DNA of 64,000 nt. Source: Serripes groenlandicus. Lineage: Eukaryota; Mollusca; Bivalvia; Cardiida; Cardiidae. Location of the stretch: positions 146,707,527-146,771,526 of the forward strand of contig JASEVX010000003.1 in the NCBI GenBank assembly GCA_031761405.1, in the 5' to 3' direction. Positions 10,901 to 25,900 of the stretch are shown piece after piece (position 1 is the stretch's first letter; every line of letters starts with the position of its first letter). The translations under genes were made by a program, and so were the position numbers. Under the pieces are notes generated by a model, which was given only the letters and a program-made list of their open reading frames with translations, did not search any database and was not told where the DNA came from.

Positions 10901-13900
10901 TAATGTATCGACCAGATCAGCCTGCGCAGTCCGCGCAGACTGATCCGGGCCGAGACATTCCGTCTCAGGGGGATACAGGCATAGAGTAATGATTCCTGAA
11001 TTAGAAAATCCACATGAGGCGAAACGTGTCTGTCCGGGTTAGCCTGCGCGGCATACTTAGGCTGATCCGGGTCGATATTTTACGCAGAGTCCACAATGTT
11101 GGTTTTCTCGCGAGACGGCTCATATCCAACCTTCGAGAGTTTGTGACAAGCGAGATTTAAGATCAACATGCGGCTTCCTACAGACTGGTATTGATATAAC
11201 CTGTTCAACGTTTGGTGATACAAACTGAATACATGTCATTGCAGAATAGACACAATCAAAATCAAACTATACAAATAAGCAATCTAATCGTAATTATTTC
11301 CGTTGATTTTAAAAACCTCCTAGGTTCAGCCGCCGTGTGACATGTCTCAATATTATCTGCAGACAAACGAATTACATTGCGAACAATATCGACCCTATCA
11401 ACCTGCAAATCTGTCGAGCATTCATCAAAAGATATTCATCTATTCTTTTCTTTTCACAATTGTTGTCTATCTCATGAATGCCTAATAAAGCCTGCATCTA
11501 GAAAGTTAAGATGTTTAACTCAAATCAAATCGTATTTCAACGATTTCTCTTATCCTACCGTTTTTTACATTTCTGTTTTAGATGAGGGTTGAACATATAA
11601 TGTGATGAATACTTTGCTTGGTGTTTAACCCTCCATCTCCCACATACAATACATATACAGCAGACGATTTTGTAAACGGCTAGGTAAAAGCACGAAACAC
11701 CCTTTAATTGAAAGAACAATAATTGAATTGAACAACAAGAGTTGAAAACATGATGACAAAAGGAGAAATTGCTGGTTTTGAGCAATTTCTTCTTTTGTCG
11801 CCATGTTTTCAATATCCGTCTGCTACAGAGGCGTCAGTAAGCGTCTATATGAGGGAAAGGGTTGATTCGTATTTTCTTTATTCCAACATTTGCTGTATCC
11901 TCAACTAAATGTTATCAAATGAACGGTAAACATAATAAACACGCTCAAAGTACTGTAAATAGTTTTAATAAAATGATTTTATAATGATTTTATATTTTTA
12001 AAGGAAATATTTCACTAATATTGTGAATAAATATTGTAATCATCTGATTTAGGGCAGTGTGCTAACAGGTAGAGTACCCTAGCTTACTTGTACTTTTGTA
12101 CTTTTTCCCAATCTATAAAATGAACTGTCAAAGAGAATTATGCATAAATGGACACAGTTTGGTAATATTTTACTTCATATCCCGGAAATTGTATTCGTTG
12201 TTTTCTAAAAACAATAATCGAACAACGCCAGTGAATGTTAAACGAGTACAAACAAACCCTACTTACTCGACCTCGATTGTCTGACTGTTAATATATTTCA
12301 TAGATGAGTTATGGCCGGCTCCTATGGTAAACGCCTGATACAGATTGTTGTTGTTCGTTTTGTCAAACTCCACCTGCAGTCTCCAAGTCGAGTTATGGCA
12401 GTCACAAGGGAAGATTTGGTCACACGAACCAAGAGTTTGGATACTCTTTGGTGTTACCGTTATATTCAATGGAGTTGTCTGAAAACAAAATATAAACAAT
12501 TGATCCAGCTTTGAATTATTTTCGACGATGACATTTTAATTGGTATCTGATGCTTCTTGAACCATTTCAATGCTTAATGTTTAAATGCAGTTGACCAGCT
12601 TTTCACTTGTCAAAAGCCATAGCCAATTTAAGGTTTGAGCAAGAGTTGATCAACCAAGAGCATAGGGTATGGTCAAGACGTTGTAAATGCACTGGCTTGC
12701 CTGGCTGTTTACTGGTGGCACAGGCTTCACACACTCGGTTCTAGCAGTCAAATTAATTCGCTTTATCATTTACCAATAAAGCATCTATGAACAACTGAAC
12801 ATAGAATAAACGACGCCCTCAACAACTAGATATTGTTCCAGCCAAAGTAATTTACAAGATAACGTCGTCAGTTGTACACTATGCTACAACATCATACAGT
12901 GGCCTGTAATGGTTAAGTATTTGCTCAAGTTGTGTGCTTAGTTGTCTGATTCACCAAAACCAAATTAATTCCCGAAATTAACCAATCATAAATCTTATCT
13001 TATTATCAGTGTTGGTATGATGTTTCGGTCTGATGTGCTAGATGGACTATTGAGTAATATGATAAACCTAGCGGGCAGATGAATGGAATAAATATGAACG
13101 TACATGATTACAGATACTGAAGTCCGGAGGTTTAAAGTTGGCGGTGATGTTCGGGAAACACGAGGTTGTGTTTCCTGGCATGTCAATGGCGCTGATGGAG
13201 GCTGTTTGGTGACAGCAGTCGTCCCTGGAATATACCACCATGAGGTAAGTTACGTCACACTTAATGAAGCTTTGACATTGATGGTTATTTAACCATTTTC
13301 TACATGCAGACGTATTTTTACACATATTCAGCAGACGACTAATGAAAACATTGTGTTGTGGCAAAAGGTTGAAATTGCTTATATTGAACCATTTCTCCTT
13401 AAGTGATAATGTTTTTAACTTTATTCAATGATTGAAATGTAATCTACAGAGAGGTCTGATAGCTTTGCCTCGATATTAACAAAGTCTTCTGTTGTATATT
13501 TGTTGTATGTGAGAACAGGTTTAGATTAAGTTACATACTTGTGAGAAACGGTTAAAGCAGACAGCGTTTTGAAAACATAGTGACAAAAGAAGAAATTGCA
13601 CAGAACGTGCAATTTCTCCTTTTGTCACAATGTTTTCCACTTTTAGTCATAGGTTATCCATCTGACAAAATACGTTCAAAGTCGTCTGCTGCAGAATTGT
13701 CGTATGAGGGAAAGGGTTAAAGTGACTGGACTAGATATGCATATAGTATAGAACAAACCACCTTCTATATATGTGCCAATTTTATGGAATGCCGATTATG
13801 TTCGGGTAATTCTAATTAACCCCACAATTTGATAATACATACTTTATAATATTTACTATTTAGCGATTGTAAGATAAATAGAAGGTAAACCAACATTCGA

Positions 13901-16900
13901 GTTGGCCAGTTGCAATTTGCAATGTCTAAACATGAATTCCATACGATATCAACTTAAGACGATGGGATACTTGAAAGAATTTCAACTACACTATATATTT
14001 GAATGAAGAATAACTTACTCTAGCGTGGCCTTGACTGTCCCTTTACTGGTGTTGTACCCGGGGGTTGGGAATTTATCCACCGTAAACGTGTGTGTTGACC
14101 CAACACTGGTCGGGAACACATCCCGCAGTCCGAAGCCAACATCACCTATCTCAACTTCCATGGACCATCGTTCGTTGGCACACTGGCACAGGTCCGATCC
14201 TATATCACAGTCACCATTCACTTTGATCACCTTGCACGTGGGCGGGAACGGGTCCGTTTTCTATATCAATATAAATCCCTTGCTATATCAATATAAACTT
14301 CTTTCGATATTAATTATAAACCCTTTCTATATCAATATAAATGCCTTTCTATATCAATATAAATCCCTTTCTATATTAAAACAAATATGCAGCAGACGAC
14401 TTTGAAACCTTAATGTAAATTATATGGAAAATCTCTCGAAGTAAAGGATTTATTATTGCTTGAATTAAAAAAAATGTGGCAAACCGAGAAATGGCCAAAA
14501 TGTTTTCAAGTGTCGTCTGCTACAGATTCGGCAAACTGCGTCTACATGTAGGAAAGGGTCAATCCCCTGCGAAAAAGGGATTTGGGATCTTCTTGCCTGT
14601 GCGATTAATGAAGACTCATGCGAGCCAGTGTATTCTCACAGTCTCATAGTAGAGCCTGCACTGTCCCGGTGTACACCTGCATAGACGCAGATGCATAACT
14701 TCGATAAAACCAAGAGATATAGCCCTATCAATTGTTCACCAGTGTAACTTTATATCATGTCAAACCAGAGAGTCAATTAGATCCCCAAATCGGCAGATTC
14801 GTCGGAAATGTTCTTTGATTTAATGCGTATCAAGCATGTCAATTGATTGCACACTATCAAAAGTGTGACTACCAAATATGGTTGTGTGCATAATATACTG
14901 TAGCTTTAGATATAAAACTTCATTTCACTTCAGTGAAACGTGATCAATTTAGTGCAGTTTTACACCAATGAAAACATAGCAGTGGATTATTTCCCTTGTT
15001 TATACGGAATATGTATTTTCAATATGAGTAAAAACAGTGAGCACTGTATTTATAATCTGGACTCTCACTTTGACTGGTCTTAATCAATATTTAAACACAA
15101 ACAATCGATCTGATAAATAGGTTTATGAGTAAAATTCCAAGATATTAGCCTGTATCGCTTTATTTGGTCAATGGAAATCATACCAGTTAATTCAAAGGAG
15201 TTCATTAATAGGTTTTAACTCGATATTTTTTCCAACATACAAGAGATCTGAAGTAAATAAATATGAAATATCTATGTGGGAAATTCTCTAACTGAAAGAA
15301 CGCCTTTATCATAGAATAAAACAAATAGAGTGTAAAAGAAAACAAATGTTCATTGTGAACAACTTCTCCTTTTTCCAACAATGTTTTCAGAAGTCATAAG
15401 CTACAAAAACGGCAAAATACGTATGCAATTGAAAAAGGTTCAAATTTCGACAAATGTTAAAAACGATCTTTTTCGAAACTAAGTAATCGGTTGGAATGAA
15501 GAAACGTTCGAAATTTCGGTAAATATAATTTAATTGCTTTACCTTTTTAGGGCGTTCTACAACAGTGATTCGTCTAATCTCGAACTGTCCGTTTGTGATA
15601 TGGCCTCTTACATAGGGCTTTGCTGTGATTGACAATGTTCTGTAATCGACAATACCTGATAAGCTTCACTACATATACATGCATGTAATAACACGAAACT
15701 AGTGTGAAGCGTAGGAATCTAGACAAACATGAGGAGATCAAAGTATTTCATTAAACAAACCTGCACTTCACAGGAAAACCCCGGCATTATACAATGATGT
15801 AAAATAGATCAGATTGCAAAATATCGCAAATTTCTATTAAAGAGAGAATAAACAAAGCAATTTCTCCATTTGCAACAATGTTTTCAAATGTCGTCTGTAG
15901 AAATGCGTCAAAGTTTGCCTGCGTGTAAAACATGGTTAACAAAAACAATCGCCGACATATAATATCAAATGGTAGATTTAAAGACATAAACAGAAAACGT
16001 ACGTTGTTGCCCCTACAATCATGCCAGCTAGTAATGTAAAGTTTCCGCTTGAATTCTTCCCAGCATCTATAGTCGGTGAGATACGTAAAGGAAACAGTGC
16101 GAAACTCTTGTCGTCTGATATTTCCACGTCAATGTCTTGGGTGGCGCTCCCAGTGTTCTGAACGGTGAATGGTATCTTCAAAGTCTCGTTAACGTATAGC
16201 TTCATACCTGAAAAGTTAACATAGTGTTGGTTTCTATGGTAAATTCAGCACATTATGGACTGTCCGTGTATGTATAGCTAGTTTTAATCAGTAAACAATT
16301 GTTTCAAAGTTATTGCTTTCCACATGAAGTCCAAATTGTAGTAGGTATGTAACTTCATTTCCTATATTGGAGCAGTAATACAAATGTTACCAACAACAAC
16401 TTGCACCAACAAAAAGCTTCTGTTATTTTGTAATTGTGTTGTCATGTAGGGAATAACATGCATAAATATACTGGTACCGTTTGGTTTATACTGTGCATAT
16501 AAAACCAGATATGAGCCTTCCCGCGAGAAAACCAACATTGTGAACTCTGCGTAAAGTATCGACCGGATCAGCCTAAGCATGCCGCGCAGGTTTACCCGGA
16601 TAGACAAGTTTCGCCTCCTGTGGATTTTCTGTTTCAAGAATCATTACTCTATACCTCTATTCCCCTGAGACGGAATGTGTCGGCCCGGATCAGTGCCCAG
16701 ACTGCGCAGGCTGATCTGGGTCGATATATTACGCAGAAGCCATAATGTTGGCTTTCTCGCGGGACGGCTCATATCGTTTTCAATATTAGTCTGGTACCCG
16801 GCATACGTTAGTAAAATATTACATCTGACCTGAACCAATAATATATTGCCCACCCCGCTATATATACCGCTATCGCATATAGCAAAGTAGAAACTTGATA

Positions 16901-19900
16901 TTTTGATTCAACACATAAATAATGAAGCAAACTACTTTCGAGGTCTGAAAGGTTGAAGCGGTTTGGTTCATACAATGGTTGTCTTGCTACACAATGTCCA
17001 AAGGGGCCGCCATTATTGTTGTACGCCTGACCCATACATGTGACGGAAGGATCTGATTACTCTACACTGTTTCACAATTTACCTGTTGTAGACCTGACCC
17101 ATACATGTGACGGAAGGAGCGGATTACTCTACACTGTTTCACAATTTACCTGTTGTAGACCTGACCCATACATGTGACGGAAGGAGCGGATTACTCTACA
17201 CTGTTTCACAATTTACCTGTTGTAGACCTGACCCATTCATGTGACGGAAGGAGCGGATTACTCTACACTGTTTCACAATTTACCTGTTGTAGACCTGACC
17301 CATACATGTGACGGAAGGATCTGATTACTCTACACTATATCACAATTTACCTGTTGTAGACCTGACCCATACATGTGACGGAAGGAGCTGATTACTCTAC
17401 ACTGTTTCACAATTTACCTTTTGTAGACCTGACCCATACATGTGACGGAAGGAGCGGATTACTCTACACTATTTCACAATATACCTGTTGTAGACCTGAC
17501 CCATACATGTGACGGAAGGAGCGGATTACTCTACACTGTTTCACAATTTACCTGTTGTAGACCTGACCCATACATGTGACGGAAGGAGCTGATTACTCTA
17601 CACTGTTTCACAATTTACCTGTTGTAGACCTGACCCATACATGTGACGGAAGGAGCGGATTACTCTACACTGTTTCACAATTTACCTGTTGTAGACCTGA
17701 CCCATACATGTGACGGAAGGAGCGGATTACTCTACACTGTTTCACAATTTACCTGTTGTAGACCTGACCCATACATGTGACGGAAGGAGCGGATTACTCT
17801 ACACTGTTTCACAATTTACCTGTTGTAGACCTGACCCATACATGTGACGGAAGGATCTGATTACTCTACACTATATCACAATTTACCTGTTGTAGACCTG
17901 ACCCATACATGTGACGGAAGGAGCTGATTACTCTACACTGTTTCACAATTTACCTGTTGTAGACCTGACCCATACATGTGACGGAAGGAGCTGATTACTC
18001 TACACTATATCAAAATTTACCTGTTGTAGACCTGACCCATACATGTGACGGAAGGAGCTGATTACTCTACACTATATCACAATTTACCTGTTGTAGACCT
18101 GACCCATACATGTGACGGAAGGAGCTGATTACTCTACACTATATCACAATTTACCTGTTGTAGACCTGACCCATACATGTGACGGAAGGAGCTGATTACT
18201 CTACACTATATCACAATTTACCTGTTGTAGACGGAACGAACAGTTTAAAGCTCACTGGTATTATGTATGCCAACTGGAGACGTCTAAACTGATGTCCTGA
18301 TTTATCCACACCTTGAATTGCTACACGAAACATCTGTGTACGAAGAAAACAACAATGGCAAATTAGCTAGAGTTTATTCATTATCAACTATAAAGGTTAT
18401 GGAAACTTATTTTAACTATGTATTTGTACCGATATAGATAACTTATTTTTATATTGCAGTATCAAAATTGGAAATACAAGTATGAATAATCAAGCTTGTG
18501 TTAGCGGTCACCTCTTTCAAGCAGCCAACTTGTATTAAGCAACAAGTTAACATAAACAAACATTCTTATATAGTTTATTTCACTTTTATTGACGTCCACC
18601 TGTCATCAGCAACCAAAGTTTTTTCTGTGTTGCCACCTACGACAAGTCTGACTGCATTCATTAATCGTATTACCATACTAGTTAGGAGACACGTGTCTGT
18701 TCAATCTTGTCAGAATCTACACAAACTGACAGCAGCGGCATACAAGCTTGTGTAAGCAATATATGAACAGTGTATATCTTCATCCGAACTACTCACACCA
18801 AGAACCTGAATCTTTTCGAAAGGAAGGGCACACTTATTGTATTTAACTAAATACACACATATATATGTAATGAGTTGAATACATATTGTTTACAATAAAC
18901 CATTTCAAAATATGTTAATGTCGAAGAAATGTTTTAAAATTTGTAAGTAATCTTTCAGGTTTTTTAACAAATTCTAGAATTTAGAAAAAAAGAGAGTTAT
19001 ATAAGCAGATACTCATTTTTAGATAGTTAGGACAATGAAATTATCTTGTCAATATATAAGCCACATTCAACTGATGAAATGGTCGCTGGAAAAAAATGAA
19101 ATAGTCGCTTACAAACGTAAGTAACCTAAACTGTCGCTATACTGATTGGTTGAGATTATATTGTAGACATACTACCTTTGTTGGGACAGTGATTGAAGCA
19201 TAGAACATGGATTTTCCTCTCCTTCCACCCACATTCTTCATGTTATTGAGGTCAAACACGGTATAAAATTCGTCTTCAAAAAACGACGTCGAAACTCCAG
19301 TGACTTTCTCGTATTGAGGAACGGTTACCATTAGCTTTACGGTTGACCCTTAAAATGTACAAATATACCCTTATATTAAACTTTAAATGTATAGATATAC
19401 CCTTACATTAAACTTTAAATGTACAAATATATCCTTACATTAAACTTTAAATGTATAGATATAAATATACACTTACATTAAACTTTAAAAGTATAAATAT
19501 ACCCTTACATTAAACTTTAAATGTACAAATATACCCTTACATTAAACTTTAAATGTACAAATAGACCCTTACATTAAACTTTAAATGTATAGATATACCC
19601 TTAAATTAAACTTTAAATGTATAGATATACCCTTAAATTAAACTTTAAATGTACAAATATTTCCTTACATTAAACTTTAAATGTAAAAATATACCCTTAC
19701 ATTTAACTTTAAATGTACAAATATATCCTTACATTAAACTTTAAATGTATAGATATAAATATACACTTACATTAAACTTTATATGTATAGATATACCCTT
19801 ACATTAAACTTTAAATGTATGGATATGAATATACCCTTACATTAAACTTTAAATGTATAAATATACCCTTACATTAAACTTTAAATGTATAGATATACCC

Positions 19901-22900
19901 TTACATTAAACTTTAAATGTATAGATATAAATATACCCTTACATTAAACTTTAAATGTATAAATATACCCTTACATTAAACTTTAAATGTATAGATATAC
20001 CCTTACATTAAACCTTAAATGTATAGATATACCCTTACATTAAACTTTAAATGTATAAATATACCCTTACAATAAATCTAAACTGTTTAAATATGCCCTT
20101 ACACTAGACTGTAAATGTATAAGTATACCCTTACATTAAACTTTAAATGTATAAATATACCCTTACATTTAACTATTAATGTATAAATATACCCTTACAT
20201 TACACTTTAAATGTATAGATATACCCTTACATAAGTATACCCTTACATTAAACTTTAAATGTATAAATATACCCTTACATTAAACTTTAAATGTATAGAT
20301 ATAAATATTTTCTTACATTACACTTTAAATGTATAGATATACCCTTACATTAAACTTTAAATGTCTAAATATACCCTTACATTAAACTTTAAATGTCTAA
20401 ATATACCCTTACATTAAACTTTAAATGTATAGATATACCCTTACATTAAACTTTAAATGTATAAATATACCCTTACATTAAACTTTAAATGTATAGATAT
20501 ACCCTTACATTAAACCTTAAATGTATAGATATACCCTTACATTAAACTTTAAATGTATAAATATGGCCATACAATAAATCTAAACTGTTTAAATATGCCC
20601 TTACACTAGACTGTAAATGTATAAATATACCCTTACATTTAACTTTAAATGTATAAATATACCCTTACATTTAACTATACATGTACAAATATACCCTTAC
20701 ATTAAACTTTAAATATACAAATATACCCTTACATTAAACTTTAAATATACAAATATACCCTTACATTAAACTTTAAATGTATAAATATACCCTGATATTA
20801 AACTTTAAATGTATAAACATACCCTTACATTAAACTTTAAATGTATAGATATACACTTATATTAAACTTTAAATGTACAAATATACCCTTACATTAAACT
20901 TTAAATGTATAAATATACCCTTACATTTAACTATAAATGTATAAATATACCCTTATATTAAACTTTAAATGTACAAATATACCCTTACATTAAACTTTAA
21001 ATGTATAAATATACCCTTACATTTAACTATAAATGTATAAATATACCCTTACATTTAACTATAAATGTTTAAATATACCATTACATTAAACTGTAAATGT
21101 TTAAATATGCCTTTACATTAAACTTTAAATGTTTAAATATACCCTTACATTTAACTATAAATGTATAAATATACACTCTCCTTTTGCCACAAAGTTTTCA
21201 ATTTTATTCTGTAATTATACCTACAATTTTAGAGATTTTTCATATTTTGTAGTCGTCTGCTGCAGATTTGTTGTATGTGGGAAAGGGTTAATGTTGGTTA
21301 TCCATTTCAGGATAGTTAGTACATAACTATGTTGTACAGTACAACATATGTCACATTTATACCTGCGATCGGTCGTCCTTGTATAGGATATTCACTGTAG
21401 CCGCTCGGCCCTGGTTCCAGAAAATCGTAGGTAAAATCTACTTGGCTCTGGGCGTTTATAGTCACATCCCACGTGTTCATGTCAAGTTTCATGACCTGCC
21501 ATAAGCCGTACTGGGACGCCTGAAATTTAAACACTTGACAATGTAAATAAAACCAACCATAAGGCATTTGCGACAATTTGAGTAGATCCCGATCAGCCTG
21601 TTCATATCTGTAGTATTATTTTGCTCAGGATTGAACGATTTAATCATTAAATGTTTCAAGGCACTTCTGTTAAGGAGTTTATTCATGTGTGACCTTAGCA
21701 TGTGGGTGCTGCCAAATCGTATTGCACACGTGTATAAATTACGTTGATGATGGTATTATTCACGTGGTACAAAAGCTGTTTATTTGTTACATTTTCTGGT
21801 ACCTGTGGCTAATGAGTACATATATACATGTATTTGAAAATTGTTTGACATTGGACTAATGACGTCAACCTTCGGATCAATGCACTCGGCAAAATGTGGA
21901 CATAGTACCCCCAGGAATGTTCGTGGGCGGGTTTTCCCAGCCATACCGTCTTAAGCCTTCCCCACATGTTGACGCGTTCTGACGCCCATACGACTTTTGA
22001 AAACATCGTGGAAAGAGAATAAATTGTTTAAAAAGAACAATTTCTCCCTTTGCCATTATGTTTGCAACTATATCCAATAATACACATTTCATTTACAGAG
22101 ATTGATCAAAATATTGCCAACATGTTTGCACAGTTGTCTGCTTCAGATTTGTTGTATGCAGGAAAGGGTCAAAGGAACATTCTCGCGTGTAATGTTCCGA
22201 ATAGTGTATACATGTATTCGCGGATAACAAAGATTCACAATACCATAAATGGTTATTCATAATCTGTAACAAGTGCAAACAGTGACGTACTGACCGATGC
22301 ACACATAAAAACCACGTGGGCTTTCGGTTTAGTGATACGAGACGCCTGTTACGTGTTTTACATGGGGATATATAAAGGTGGACTGTAGCATTGGAAAATT
22401 CGAATAAAGCGTTCTACTCGTAATGTTTTCTGGCACGGATCTGTATTTGGAAAACAGCATAGCAGCAGTTCTAAAACGAGCAATTAAAATTGCTGCTGTG
22501 CTGTTTTCTTTACTTGAGGCGTTCCACGAGAAAACCAACATTATGGACTCGGCGCAATGTATCGATCCAGATCTTCCTGCTCAGTCCGCGCTGGCTAATC
22601 CGGGCCGACACATTCTATTTCAGGGGGATAGAGGTATAGAGTAATGATTCCTGAAATTTAAAATCCACAGGAGGCGAAAAGTGTCTGTCCGGGTTAGACT
22701 GCGCGGCATGCTTAGGCTGATCCGGGTAGATAATTCACGCAGAGTTCACAATGTTGGTTTTCTTGTGTAACGGCTCCCATGAATGTTATCACTGGCTTGC
22801 CTTTCATAATAAACACTTAAGAATAAATGAATTGCGAAAATGAAAATACAAATAGCATTTAGCATAAATCCGGCGAAACTCGATAACTCGATAACTCGAA

Positions 22901-25900
22901 GTTAAGTATGGGTCCTTTTCGAGTTCGATATATCGCCAGTTCACTGTACTTAGATTTGGAGAGAGTAAAAAACACTTATTTACCTTTGTTATATTGTATG
23001 TCAAAAGTAGCATCGTCAGTCCAAGACTTTCTTGTTTTCCGGCTGCTGGAAGGCCTTTGAAAATAAAATAATTGGATGTTACCCCTTTGTCTTCTTACGT
23101 ATATCATCTTAAATAGGTTAATGATTTGTTTAATGTGCGTATATAAATAGAATTCCCCGTATCCGCTTTTTCTGAATATGCACTTGAAAAATAAACACAA
23201 TTTGTAAAGTGAGGATGAAACAATAGTTCCGGCCGGATTAAGTCGACTTGGTTAATTTTTGTTCTGTTTAGGTCTTACAATGTTGTCGTATGAAGAGGCG
23301 TTCCATTCCGTTAATCACAATTCTTAATTAAAAAGACGTTTTATATTTGTTTTTACAATTCATCGTCAGTATTAGGATGGGACTCCCTATTATCGGTGTA
23401 CTTACGTTATATTTTGAAAAAAAAATAATAAAGCAAACTTAACTGTAAATTATATCCAGTGTCACTCGTTTCTTTATATGTCCTTGTTATTTAACTTACA
23501 CCAAATAATCATTCACTTCTGTGCAAAGTTCCAAATATCGAGTCCATCCGCAGCCATTTTGAAATTGACTTTCAAGGAAGGCAATCACTCACCGGTGTAA
23601 TTACAAAAAGCATTAGTATGGTTGTCCTGTTCTATCAACTCTTTATAAGATTGTGAGATTTAATGTGAAAATGATTATCTATAAAACATTTGTCACTAGA
23701 ACAGTTATATTTAATTGAAATGTTAATTTATTAACTGTTCCAAACTATGAACTTATTTACACGATATTTTTAGAACCAATTTGTTAAATGTTCTTATTAG
23801 CACAATTTAATCATATTCTTCAGATATGACCCATTGTTTTGTTATTTTTTTAGTCCTTATAATAACATCCTTAATTGTTGTAACACAGTATATGATTTAA
23901 AAGTTTAAAAATAATATATGTTAAAATGTATAACCACCACAAACATACAGGCACAATAAACGAAAAACATTTTTTAGAATCTTGGTCCTTAATTTCTTCC
24001 ATGTTTTCTATAGTCGAGAAAACTTCACGGAATGTAATCATGTGACTTAAAATTCCTATGATGTCATAAGCAGTTATTAGACAACATGTTCAAATGTGAG
24101 AGAAAAAGTCAACAACAGGTTTTCTACTAAAAATTATGGGTAACAATCATGATGTGTAGTAATTTCTGAGACTATTGACTTTTTGAAAATAAAAATTGTA
24201 GCATTTAAAAGTCGTGATAACGGGGTTTCCCAACATACGACATCCGGTTTTGCGCGCGCAACAAAGAAAACACTGGATTGTGTTTACCTTGGTATTCGTG
24301 ATGTCATGGTATTCGTAGAACGTAGCTACTATACATTGTATATATTATTCATAAATTTCGCCTTTTCTTGAATTATCAACACATGAAAGTACTATTGGAG
24401 CTAAATCAGGCTATCATTGGACATAAAAGCTCGTGCACATTTCAGATCGACCATTTTATATAACCCTTTCCTACATACAACAAATCTTCAGCAGACGACT
24501 TTGAAAACATGGTGACAACAACCTGAAAAATCTCCATAGAAGATAGCTTAATTGTTAAACATAGTTGAAAACATTGTGACCAAAAGGAGAAATTGCTCAT
24601 CATGAGTCCTCTGCTGATATTGCGTCAAAATGTGTCTGCATGTGGGAAAGGGATAAACCGCCTTGTTCTATGATTGAGATAATGCCTTGGGTAATGTCCA
24701 TACCTGTAGGTTGATAGGCCAAAGCAACCGGTGCTTTAGTTATATTGACCGTCCGTATAAGCACTGTGATTTCCGTCATGGTACTGTCTACTGGAAACTT
24801 GAATTTACTCGACACTGATCCCCTGTATGTAAACCGTTTGATGTGTACGGTGTTTGCCTTTAATGATTGCTGAAAGTGGACATTATGTTATTGTAGGTTA
24901 TCATGTTTGTGATCAATCTTATAATAATAAAATAAACTAAATATCTGGATGTATTGAATACTCTACAGGAAACTAATTTGAAATTATTTCATTTCACATT
25001 CAAAGGTCGTCTTATTGATATGTTATACATATGTAAGGACGTTAGTAAGATACCACAAATCTCGTCAACGTAACGTTGCCCTAAACTGTTGATTGATTGG
25101 TTGAGGTTTAACGCCATTTTCAACAATTGTAAGGTAATATCACGTCGACCAGTTTATCTTCACATTTGTTTCCTGGCCTTTTCTCAGTACTCCACACAAA
25201 AAGCGATTGGCTGCCTTTTCACATATAACGTTTGCCAATTGGTTGAAAAAGAATGGCGCTTGTCGTATTTCAAGAGTTTTGTCAAACCTCGAAGAAATGT
25301 TGGCCGACCTGGGTGTGATAAGACAACCTTGGATTGACAGTCCGCGTCGCTACCGACTGAGCTACTCGGGCTCGGCAGCACGGTATGAACCATCGACGAT
25401 GGATATATATTTCTATACGAAACAAGCCGTGGAAATAAAACGATACTCGGTACAGTTATAAAACCCTACCCAGCTGTAGTATTGAAATTTTTAACAATCT
25501 CTTATGCGTTTAAATAGTGATCTTTGCTACCGGTCGGTAAACCAGTAACGAACGGTTCCGACTAAGATTAGACTGCACGGGTGTACAGCCTGATTTATTT
25601 CTACAAAAAAGGTCGCAATTGCAGTTTTCAGACTAACATAACGGCTACCTAAATGATGTTTATACCTTTCTTACTAATTGGATACGTATTTTGACGAATC
25701 TACAGCAGAACACTTTTGAAAACATTGTGGCAAAACGATAACTTGTTCTTAATGAGCAATTTCTCATTTTGTCACAATGCTTTCAACACTATTCAATAGT
25801 TATTTGTTGCATGTATAGAGATTCTCCATGTCAATGTCAATACGATACCAAAGTCGTCTGCTGTAAATGTGTTGTATGCGGGAAAGGGTAAACGTCACGT

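Noticed and set aside
17018..18232. CRISPR-like regular repeat
   Set aside because: Units are directly adjacent with no unique spacers, in a eukaryotic intron; the same holds for the 30-, 32-, 37-, 48-, 49- and 53-bp arrays.
22976..23200. 74-codon minus frame across exon 7
   Set aside because: Out of phase with exons 6 and 8; the overlapping 71-nt exon frame fits exactly.
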